A stretch of 54,120 bases of DNA from Caldilineaceae bacterium (GTDB lineage: Bacteria > Chloroflexota > Anaerolineae > Caldilineales > Caldilineaceae). The notes beneath the pieces were generated by a model. That model worked only from the letters and a program-made list of their open reading frames with translations, searched no databases and had not been told where the DNA came from. How positions within the stretch are numbered: the first letter of the stretch is position 1; each line of letters begins with the position of its first letter. The stretch is from contig JAPOVP010000065.1 in NCBI GenBank assembly GCA_026708085.1, positions 1 through 54,120 on the forward strand. The letters are read 5' to 3'. This document shows, in pieces, positions 24,276 through 31,640 of this stretch. A program made the position numbers and the translations under genes.

Positions 24276-25279
24276 TACTTGAGGTTCTCCGGAACGATCG
24301 TACCGTTTTCCACGATTACCTGATCGTCGACGTAGATATCGTGATCGAGGCAACAGAAGTCCCAGTGCGACTCGACATCGTTGTCACCGCCGACCGGCCA
24401 GAAGATGTTGCGGCCAAAGGCCAAGAGGAAGTTGGCGTAGTAGGCCTCGGAGTCCATGCCGATAACGTTCCAGTCGGCGCGGTGCTCGGTGCCCCAGCCG
24501 ACGTGGGCCAACTCGTAGGAGCGCGGGTCGTTCCACTGGGCGAACCATTCTTCGACCAGACGGGCTTCGGTTCCACCCTCGAACTTGACGATCCGGCCTT
24601 CACGGACGGTGAGTTTGACGGGCTCGGTGGAGTGGCGGCGGAACTTGAGGAAAACGGTGCCGGGGTCGACCACGATGGTGCCGTTGCCCTGGCCCGGGGC
24701 GGCGAAGAAGGTTACCAGGCCCTGCGGCCAGTGATCCCACTTTCCCGGTTCGTCGGCCAGGCTATAGAGCGTGTAGGCCTCGCGGCCCTCTTTGTTGACG
24801 GTGAAATCGGTACCGTTCTTGGAGGTGATGCGCATCTCCTTGCCGGCAGTCAACAGGGGAACGCCGGCGCGGCCGCGCTTGCGTACATCTTCGTTGGGGG
24901 AGAGTCTGCGCAGTACGTCGATGGGTTCGACTACCATGAGCGCGCGCGTCCCGGACTGACGCGCTTCGTCGTGGGCGCGGGAATAGAGCCACTGCACCTG
25001 TGACATACCGATCACGAGGTCGGCGGCTTTCCAGGCATCACGAATGTAGGCTGAAGAGATCTCAGGAAGGGTTGACGGGACGGTCATCTGGATGACTTCT
25101 GCGCCGATTTCCTGTCCCGCCGCCATGAATGCGGCAGGGTATGTGGGGTTGAAGCGGGTGTCGGTGAAGAGCAGCAGCGTCTCATCGGAGGTGAGCTTGC
25201 ACCCTTCCAATACTTCGCGGAAGAGACCGACAATCTCGGTGGCGGCGTGGTAGGATACTGCGAAATCCTGCATACGCAT
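24275..25279 (-). CDS. NicX-like (2,5-dihydroxypyridine 5,6-dioxygenase family) protein, copy 1
   Basis: About 334 residues, cytoplasmic, related to NicX and the M29 aminopeptidase fold. The iron triad of NicX (two His, one Asp) can be placed as H259 in AHVGWGTEH and H305-x-D307 in SHWDFCC. The middle portion has ADEPGKWDHWPQG, a stretch characteristic of the NicX branch rather than of aminopeptidase T. NicX opens the pyridine ring of 2,5-dihydroxypyridine to N-formylmaleamate using Fe(II) and oxygen. AGAGGAG precedes the ATG. It is translationally coupled to DppB. Often annotated leucyl aminopeptidase; the intact triad supports an oxygenase or at least a metal enzyme. Confidence 0.8.
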   Translation of the reverse strand: MRMQDFAVSYHAATEIVGLFREVLEGCKLTSDETLLLFTDTRFNPTYPAAFMAAGQEIGAEVIQMTVPSTLPEISSAYIRDAWKAADLVIGMSQVQWLYSRAHDEARQSGTRALMVVEPIDVLRRLSPNEDVRKRGRAGVPLLTAGKEMRITSKNGTDFTVNKEGREAYTLYSLADEPGKWDHWPQGLVTFFAAPGQGNGTIVVDPGTVFLKFRRHSTEPVKLTVREGRIVKFEGGTEARLVEEWFAQWNDPRSYELAHVGWGTEHRADWNVIGMDSEAYYANFLLAFGRNIFWPVGGDNDVESHWDFCCLDHDIYVDDQVIVENGTIVPENLK

Positions 25280-25351
25280 GGACAGACTCCTCTATGGCTA
25301 AATCCTTGTCGGACGGCCGCGGCGAGACGGCACGGAAACCGATGATTTGGT

Positions 25352-26440
25352 TTACTTCAGTTCATCCTGAACGATCTGTCCCGCTTTCACAATCAGTTCG
25401 TCATCGAGATAGAGGTCGTGGCGCAAAAGGCAGCCGCCGGCGTGCGACGGCATCGGCCAGGCAATCGACGGGCGATTCTGGCCATGGAGGCCGTTGTAGG
25501 GGGCGAGCGTGGAGAAGATGTTCATGCCGAGGTGGAGCATGATACAGCCGTAATAGCTCTCCCATTCGGCGGTATTCCAGCCGGGGCCGCCCCAGGCGGC
25601 ACTCTCATGGGTGCCCCAGCCGATATGGGCGATCCGGTAGAACTCGGGGCGTTTCAGACCGGCCAGGTAGTTTTCAAAGCGGCGGGCTACCCAGCCGCCC
25701 TCGATGCGGACGATTTTTCCATTTTCGAAATGGGTAACGACCTGTTCAGGCAGCAGATCGCTGTAGGACCCGAGGAGCTCGCCGAGCGAGTCTTCGGCAT
25801 CCCAGACCACCTTGCCGTTGGCTGAGTCCTCGACGGGCGCGGTGGCGACCAGGCCGAAGCCGAAGTTGTCCCAGCGGCCCGGTTCGTCGACGATGCCGAC
25901 CTGGCAGTGCCCGATACGGCCTTCGACGCTGAGGGTCAGGTCGGTACCGGCTTCGGAGGTGATGCGCAGGGTCTTGGCTTCCTGCATGCGGACGGCGCCG
26001 GCGCGCGTGCGATCGATCATTGGCTGGGTCGGGAACAGCTTGCGGAGGTGCGTTTCGGAGCCGCCTACGGAGCAGTCCCACCAGCGCGTCCCGCTCATGA
26101 TGATCTCTTCGAAGACGGGGGTATACATTCCGATATCGGCCACAGCCCCTTTGGCTGTGGTCGGCCGGACGACGACATCCGCCGACTTCAGAATGTCGGT
26201 GACGAAGGAACCGCCCTGCACAGGGTTGGCAAAACTGGTCCCGTTGGTCCGCCCAGGCATGATGACGCGGACCCAGTCTGCGCCGAGGATGTCGAGGGCG
26301 TCGCTGTAGGCACGCATGGCGCGTTCGTCGTAGACGTGCGAGCTCAAGAGGGCGGCGCGCGTGCCGTCTCCGATTTTGCTCAGCGCCAGGGCTTCTGCGA
26401 TTAACTGGCCAAAACTATTGGTCTGTCCTGAGGTCGACAT
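25352..26440 (-). CDS. NicX-like family protein, copy 2 (iron-ligand Asp replaced by Gly)
   Basis: About 362 residues, the longest of the three tandem paralogues. It retains DEPGRWDNFGFG, IEGG and H272 in AHIGWGT, and H333 in PSHAGGC, but the residue two after H333 is G335 where copies 1 and 3 have Asp. The alignment around it needs no gaps (SHAGGCLLRHDLYLDD against SHWDFCCLDHDIYVDD), so the loss is real in this sequence. There is an extra segment after residue 275 (GPGWNTAEWESYYG). GGAGGAG precedes the ATG. It may have changed metal chemistry, become a hydrolase or serve as a partner subunit. Confidence 0.8.
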   Translation of the reverse strand: MSTSGQTNSFGQLIAEALALSKIGDGTRAALLSSHVYDERAMRAYSDALDILGADWVRVIMPGRTNGTSFANPVQGGSFVTDILKSADVVVRPTTAKGAVADIGMYTPVFEEIIMSGTRWWDCSVGGSETHLRKLFPTQPMIDRTRAGAVRMQEAKTLRITSEAGTDLTLSVEGRIGHCQVGIVDEPGRWDNFGFGLVATAPVEDSANGKVVWDAEDSLGELLGSYSDLLPEQVVTHFENGKIVRIEGGWVARRFENYLAGLKRPEFYRIAHIGWGTHESAAWGGPGWNTAEWESYYGCIMLHLGMNIFSTLAPYNGLHGQNRPSIAWPMPSHAGGCLLRHDLYLDDELIVKAGQIVQDELK

Positions 26441-26500
26441 GCTGTTGCTCCTCCAGTCGAGCTTTTGCTGCCTATATGGTGATGGGAATCTGTTTCAGCT

Positions 26501-27496
26501 TTACCTCAGATACTCGGGAACGATCTCCTCGTCCTCGTTGACGATCAGTTCGCCGTCCAGATAGAGGTTTTTGTGGCGGCAGCAGAGGTCGATGTGGGCC
26601 CTGGTATAGTTTGTGCCGCCGAGACCGGAGTGCTCGTGAGCAGCGTTGAAGATGTTGCGGCCAGGGGAGACCATCACCGTACCGTACAAGCTCTCGGAAT
26701 CCATGCCGACGACGTTCCAGAGGGCTCTGTGCTCGGTTCCCCAGCCGGCGTGGGCGAAGCGGAAAGCGTCCGGGTCGTCGAAAGAGCTGAGGTAGTCGCG
26801 CAAGAGCTGAGCGTCGAGGCCGCCTTCGATGCTGGTGATTAGGCCGGCTTCGAGAGTCATGCGGATTTCGGAGACGGTGTGTCTGCGCTGCTGTAGTATC
26901 ACGTCGCCGGCGCGAACGATGTAGGTGCCCTGGGCAGTGTCCTCAAGGGGACCTGTGGCTACGAGACCGGCCGGCCAATGGTCCCAGCGGCCAGGTTGAT
27001 CTGCTAGTCCCACCTGTGCATGGCCCTTGCGCCCGTCCTTGCGGAGGGTGAAGTCGGAGCCGGCGGAGTCGGTGACATGGATTTCGCTGGCTTCGGCCAT
27101 GCGTTTGGCGCCTGCGTATGTACGCCGGATTACGTCCTCGTTGGGGAACATGCGCTTCAGGTTGGCGACCGGCTCGTGGACCATTAGGGTGCGCGTGCCA
27201 GAGGCGAGGGCTTCGTTGTGGGCGTCGGTATAGAGCCAGGGAATTGAGGTCATGGCGACGACCATGTCGGCGGATTTCCAGGCGTCAAGAACAAGCTGGG
27301 CCGAGATTTCGGCGTCGGAGGGGGCGGTGATTGTAAATACCTCCGCGCCCAAAGAAGTGGCCGCGGCCATCATTGCACCTGGGTACTCCGGAAAGGCAAA
27401 TTGTGCGTCAGTGAAGGCAAGAATCACTTCGCCTTTCTTAACATTACACAGGCGAAGATGCTCGGTAAACAGGCCAACAAGATCTGTGCCCTTCAT
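26501..27496 (-). CDS. NicX-like family protein, copy 3 (first gene of the operon)
   Basis: About 331 residues. The triad is complete: H249 in AHAGWGTEH and H301-x-D303 in AHIDLCC. The ADQPGRWDHWPAG segment matches copy 1. ATG 27496 is preferred because GAGGTG lies 8 bases upstream; the open frame to 27586 adds a 30-residue tail with no family match. Copies 1 and 3 are more like each other (GWGTEHRA.WNV.GMDSE) than like copy 2. The gene is first in the - strand operon of three enzymes and five transporter genes. A related role in aminopeptidase chemistry cannot be excluded. Confidence 0.8.
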   Translation of the reverse strand: MKGTDLVGLFTEHLRLCNVKKGEVILAFTDAQFAFPEYPGAMMAAATSLGAEVFTITAPSDAEISAQLVLDAWKSADMVVAMTSIPWLYTDAHNEALASGTRTLMVHEPVANLKRMFPNEDVIRRTYAGAKRMAEASEIHVTDSAGSDFTLRKDGRKGHAQVGLADQPGRWDHWPAGLVATGPLEDTAQGTYIVRAGDVILQQRRHTVSEIRMTLEAGLITSIEGGLDAQLLRDYLSSFDDPDAFRFAHAGWGTEHRALWNVVGMDSESLYGTVMVSPGRNIFNAAHEHSGLGGTNYTRAHIDLCCRHKNLYLDGELIVNEDEEIVPEYLR

Positions 27497-28142
27497 TCCA
27501 GTCACCTCAGTTCCTTTCGGGGCGCAGTCGGGCGCCCTGGTACGATTCGGAAGGTATGAATACAGTGGTCGCGATTGTAAGTGCACGACCAGTCAACTGC
27601 GACAAACGGTTCTTGATACACGTGGTTCAGGATAAAGTATCGGCTTACACTGAAAGATGATGGCCAGCCAAGATGGTCAGGCGAAAGCTGATTGCTACCA
27701 GTTCGTGTACAGGGCGCCGGTTGGGAAGTGTCGACTTTTCAGGCTTTACCAGGTGGTCAAAACCGGACGAATGCTCGGTCTGAGTGCTGCCTACCTAGTG
27801 TGACATTGCCTAAGTCGGGAGGTCAGTCTTGGATATTGGGTACGATTTTAGCGATAAAACGCCTTCTGTCAAATGCGATTCATGGACGTACGGTCGCTAA
27901 GGCCGCCATTCTCTCGCGGCTTCACCTGCCCTCCTGCCTTTTGCCGGGGTTGTCTAAATCTGGCCGGTGTTGTTCAAGAATACATTCAACGCAAATGGAG
28001 GCAGGTCTGTGTTATCATTCGGCCCGATTACCATGTCATGCCCGGAATGCCAGAAAAAGGTTTCCTTGAGGTTCCAGCCTAAAGCGGTTGGGAAGTAGCT
28101 TGCGAAGTAGCTCAGAGCCTCACACTTCTAAAGGAGCAACCC
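27497..28142. other. Divergent intergenic region before the NicX/dpp operon
   Basis: About 650 bases between two divergently transcribed genes. No convincing protein is encoded; a 125-residue open frame at 27692-28069 has no ribosome site and looks random. Both promoters must lie here, but I find no pair of -35 and -10 boxes good enough to name. AAAGGAG at 28131-28137 serves the dehydrogenase gene. The size leaves room for regulatory sites. Confidence 0.5.
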
Positions 28143-29180
28143 ATGTCCAGGAAACCCACCGTTCTTGTCGATCCCTTTTTCCGGAAGATGGACGAGATCT
28201 TCTCGGAATGGGATCTGCGACGCCTGCCCGAAATCATTGATGTCGTCTGGGGCAGGTCGGAGTCGATGCCCATGGAGGATGCTGTTGAGGCGCTGAAGGA
28301 GGCGGAGGCAGTCGTTTGCTCCAGTTGGCGCTACGGCGACGTATTGTACGAGGCGGCCAATTTGAAGGCCATTTTGACAGTTTCCGGCGCGTTTCCATTG
28401 GACCTGGATTACGGTTATTGCTTCGCAAACGGGATCCGAGTGCTGTCGGCGGCGCCAGCATTTGGCCGGCAGGTGGCGGAGATGGCGCTGGGCATGGCAA
28501 TTGCTTGCGCACGGGGGATTGTTGAGGGTCACCAAGCGATGCTGGATGGCACTGAGATCTATTCGAAGGCGGGGAATGTCGGCAACTTCAATCTCTACGG
28601 CAAGCGGGTTGGGTTGATAGGGTATGGGGGACTGGCCCGAAGCTTGCATCCGTTGCTCGAACCGTTTGGCTGCCGCATCTCAGTATACGACGCGTGGCTG
28701 GGAGAACGTTATCTGCGGCGCCTGGGCGTAACGCCTCTGCCCTTGGAAGAGTTGATGGAGACGTCGCAGTTTATTTTCGTGCTAGCGGTTCCGTCAAAAG
28801 AGAACCGCGCCCTGCTGGACCGTGCTCTGTTGGAGCGAATCCGGCCGGACGCGGCACTGATTCTTGTGAGCCGCGCCCACCTTGTTGATTTCGATGCTTT
28901 GACCGAGCTGTTGCATGCGGGCCGCTTTCGGGCGGCGATCGACGTTTTCCCACAAGAGCCGCTTGACCCGGCGCATCCGATCCGCAGCGCGCCGAATGTG
29001 GTGCTTTCAGCGCACCGGGCGGGCAGCGTAATGGAGGCACATTGGGAGATCGGGGAGATGGTGCTGGATGATCTGGAGGCCATCGGCAAAGGCGTGCCGC
29101 CGCAACGAATGCAGAGGGCGGAGCCGGAACTGGCACCGAGATATGCTAGCATACGAGTCAAGGGACACAGATCGAGTTAG
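28143..29180 (+). CDS. D-isomer-specific 2-hydroxyacid dehydrogenase family protein
   Basis: About 345 residues. The Rossmann motif is GLIGYGGLARSL (157-168), and the catalytic triad of the family is R244 (VSRAHLVD), E272 (FPQEPL) and H291 (LSAHRAG). It would interconvert a 2-oxoacid and a D-2-hydroxyacid with NAD(P). The N-terminal substrate domain is not close to SerA or LdhA, so the substrate is open. ATG 28143 has AAAGGAG upstream. It stands alone between divergent and convergent neighbours. Confidence 0.9.
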   Translation: MSRKPTVLVDPFFRKMDEIFSEWDLRRLPEIIDVVWGRSESMPMEDAVEALKEAEAVVCSSWRYGDVLYEAANLKAILTVSGAFPLDLDYGYCFANGIRVLSAAPAFGRQVAEMALGMAIACARGIVEGHQAMLDGTEIYSKAGNVGNFNLYGKRVGLIGYGGLARSLHPLLEPFGCRISVYDAWLGERYLRRLGVTPLPLEELMETSQFIFVLAVPSKENRALLDRALLERIRPDAALILVSRAHLVDFDALTELLHAGRFRAAIDVFPQEPLDPAHPIRSAPNVVLSAHRAGSVMEAHWEIGEMVLDDLEAIGKGVPPQRMQRAEPELAPRYASIRVKGHRSS

Positions 29181-29219
29181 CTCCGTGTGTGGGACCGACA
29201 TCAGTGCGCCGGTCCGCGG

Positions 29220-30254
29220 CTAAGAGTTCAGAGTAAGTCTCAGAGCTTCAATCAGCCCTGGCTGGAGGTCGCTGGTCAGGGTTTCTTCGCGCCGGTTGAG
29301 CCCGCTCATATAGGCTTTGAGCAGGATGTGAAAGTCGAGCAGGGCTGCGTCGAGGTTAAGGGGATGTCGCTGGCCGTCGTCTTCGAGCCAGTCGAAGGCG
29401 GCTTCGGTCATAGCGGCCTGGCCGAGGATGTCTTCGTCGGGGTAGTTGTGGCTGCCGCTTTCGCGCTTGCCGCGGGTTGAGGTTTCCCAGCCCCACATGC
29501 TCCAGTGGACATAGCCGTCGGTGCCGTAGACGGTGACCTGCTTGTGCACGTTTACGCGTTCATCACCGGCCAAAACATAGGGGCCGTTGAGGCCGCAGCG
29601 CAGGAGCGTGCTGGCACCGTCGCCGTAGCGAATCGTCGCCAAAGTTGCGTCGGGTGCAAAGTGTTGCTTGCGGCCTTCCTGCAGTCCGTTACCGCCGGAG
29701 ATTTGGGCAAAGATGCTGGCCGGTTCTCCATGGGGATGAAAGGCAGCGACTGACTGCAGAACGTGGGTGCCCTGGTAGGCCATGTTCATGCGAGCGCTGG
29801 CGTCGATCAGGCGGACCGTGCCGATGGCGCCTTCATGGACCAGTGACTGGAGCTGGCTGCGCCGGGGGTGGAAATGGAGCTGGTGGTTAATGGCGACTTT
29901 GACTGTGGCGGAACCGGCGAACTTGCGGATCGCCAGGTAGTCTTCGGCCTGGATGGCGAGAGGCTTTTCGATGATGAGGGCACCGACGCCGGCGGCTTCG
30001 GCGGCATGCATGACTTCGAGGCGGACGTCGGGCGGGGTGTTGACGTGGACGAGGTCGGGCTTCTCGCGTTCGAACATCTCGCGATAGTCGGTGTAGCGGG
30101 CGTCAACGTTCCAGCGTTCGCCGAAAGCGTCGAGGTTGGCGCGGTTGCGGGTGGCGATGCAGGCGAGCTGGCCGCGGGGGATGTGGGTGTAGGCGTCGGC
30201 GTGGCCGTTGGCGCGTCCGCCGCTTACGCCGATGATGGCGCATTTGAAGGTCAC
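29220..30254 (-). CDS. Gfo/Idh/MocA family oxidoreductase
   Basis: About 344 residues, an NAD(P)-dependent sugar or polyol dehydrogenase fold. The N-terminal Rossmann segment is CAIIGVSGGRANGHADAY, and the EKP motif (IIEKPLAI) that holds the cofactor and catalytic Lys is present. HPRRSQLQSLV and HFHPRR contribute to the substrate site. The start is GTG 30254 with GGAGA 8 bases before it. The substrate cannot be predicted. It converges on the 2-hydroxyacid dehydrogenase gene. Confidence 0.9.
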   Translation of the reverse strand: MTFKCAIIGVSGGRANGHADAYTHIPRGQLACIATRNRANLDAFGERWNVDARYTDYREMFEREKPDLVHVNTPPDVRLEVMHAAEAAGVGALIIEKPLAIQAEDYLAIRKFAGSATVKVAINHQLHFHPRRSQLQSLVHEGAIGTVRLIDASARMNMAYQGTHVLQSVAAFHPHGEPASIFAQISGGNGLQEGRKQHFAPDATLATIRYGDGASTLLRCGLNGPYVLAGDERVNVHKQVTVYGTDGYVHWSMWGWETSTRGKRESGSHNYPDEDILGQAAMTEAAFDWLEDDGQRHPLNLDAALLDFHILLKAYMSGLNRREETLTSDLQPGLIEALRLTLNS

Positions 30255-30598
30255 TGTTGAGGTCTCCGCACTTGCATGATAGCAGGTCTCAGTACTTCAG
30301 GCAGGAACACACGTGTTTGGGCAGAGATGGCCCAAAGCCCGTGTTCGAAGATAACGGGGCGAAAAACCGCTGATCCCAAATGGATCGAACGCCCAAATTG
30401 CCCGTGAAGAGATCCCTAGGGCTCCTCAAGACGGCTAGCTTGACTCCAGCCAGAATACTTGCGAGAAGCATTACGCTCGCCGAGCTGGCAGGGGTACGCA
30501 AACTCTGGTGAATTCTGCCCGTCTTGCCCTTGCCATTGGAGCGCCAGCCATTTGTGCCGGTTTCGTATTTCTTGCGTGTTCCTCCTAGGAACAGTAGG
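30255..30598. other. Intergenic region without recognised features
   Basis: About 340 bases. An open frame on the - strand (30289-30612) overlaps the end of the LRR gene and has no recognisable protein. I see no hairpin with a T tract and no repeat belonging to either family. Confidence 0.5.
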
Positions 30599-31543
30599 TT
30601 ACGACACATCAAATGGATGTTCGCCAGTCAGTTTTGGGTTGCCGTAGAACTCTATTTCTTCCAACTTGGGCAATTTGCCCAACTCGGATGGAATCTCTCC
30701 GGACAGCTGATTGAGTGCGACATCCAGCAGTCTCAGATTGGCGAGCCGACAGAGGGAGGTCGGGATCTTCCCAGCCAACTGGTTGCCGCAGAGAAGAAGC
30801 TCCTCCAGATTTGAGAGACGGCTTAGTTCAGCCGGTATGGCGCCGGTCAGCTTGTTGTTGGAGAGTTCCAGTACCGTCAGATTGGCCTGTTTACGCAGAC
30901 TAGCCGGAATCGGGCCCGTCAACTGATTGTTAGAGAGATCCAAGACCTCCAAATTGGCGAGTCGGTCCAGTTCAACCGGAATAGCCCCGCTAACTTGTGT
31001 ATCTGAAATGAAAAGCGTTTCCAGATCAACAAGGCCGCCCAATTCAGATGGAATTACACCACTGAATCCATTCTGGCATAGGCCGAGCATTTGCAGATTT
31101 GCCAGCCCGCCAAGCGTCGCTGGAATGACGCCCTTCAGTTTGTTGCCTGAGAGATCCAACTCTTCAAGTTGCGAAAGCCGGCCAAGTGCCGGGGGGACTG
31201 TGCCGGTCAGTTGGTTGAAACTGAGCCGCAGACCCTTCAATTTGGTGAGCCGGCCCAGCGCAGGGGGTATGACGCCCGTCAGATAGTTGTAGCCGAGATT
31301 TAGCCATTCCAGACTGGTCAGCCTGCCCAGATCAGCCGGAATCCTTCCTGAGAGCTGCCGATTGCCGAGGCTCACTGCCGTGACGCGGGGCCGCGGCCCG
31401 GAAGTGTCGAGTGTCACACCATCCCATTCAGTTACGGGGACGTGCTCATACCAGTTCAGGTTTACGTCACCTGAAAGCATATCCCAGACTTTCATGAGAA
31501 TTTCGGCGTCACCTATCTGTCCATGGCGGGAAATCTGGCCCAT
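30599..31543 (-). CDS. Plant-type leucine-rich repeat protein
   Basis: About 314 residues, nearly all repeats. A short N-terminal domain containing WDGVTLD and RVTAVSL, like the cap of plant LRR receptor proteins, is followed by about eleven 24-residue units of the form LxxLxxLxLxxNxLxGxIPxxLGx. The IP-x-x-L element marks the plant-specific subclass. There is no signal peptide, kinase or membrane segment, so it is either cytoplasmic or exported by an unrecognised route. AGAGGA precedes the ATG. Such genes occur sporadically in bacteria and may come from horizontal transfer; its role, probably protein binding, is unknown. It is 97 bases downstream of recQ on the same strand. Confidence 0.88.
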   Translation of the reverse strand: MGQISRHGQIGDAEILMKVWDMLSGDVNLNWYEHVPVTEWDGVTLDTSGPRPRVTAVSLGNRQLSGRIPADLGRLTSLEWLNLGYNYLTGVIPPALGRLTKLKGLRLSFNQLTGTVPPALGRLSQLEELDLSGNKLKGVIPATLGGLANLQMLGLCQNGFSGVIPSELGGLVDLETLFISDTQVSGAIPVELDRLANLEVLDLSNNQLTGPIPASLRKQANLTVLELSNNKLTGAIPAELSRLSNLEELLLCGNQLAGKIPTSLCRLANLRLLDVALNQLSGEIPSELGKLPKLEEIEFYGNPKLTGEHPFDVS

Positions 31544-31640
31544 TGTCCTCTTCTCAGTTCATTGTCGCAGATGGTTATTCGCTAAAGTGCCACTCTTCGG
31601 TCTGAGCTACGACTCAATTGAGTTCCTGATGATATCTCTA

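Noticed and set aside
27692..28069. A 125-codon open frame before the 2-hydroxyacid dehydrogenase gene
   Set aside because: No ribosome site, no recognisable motif, and random-looking cysteine-rich composition.
30289..30612. A 107-codon open frame on the - strand
   Set aside because: It overlaps the end of the LRR gene and resembles no protein family; treated as chance.
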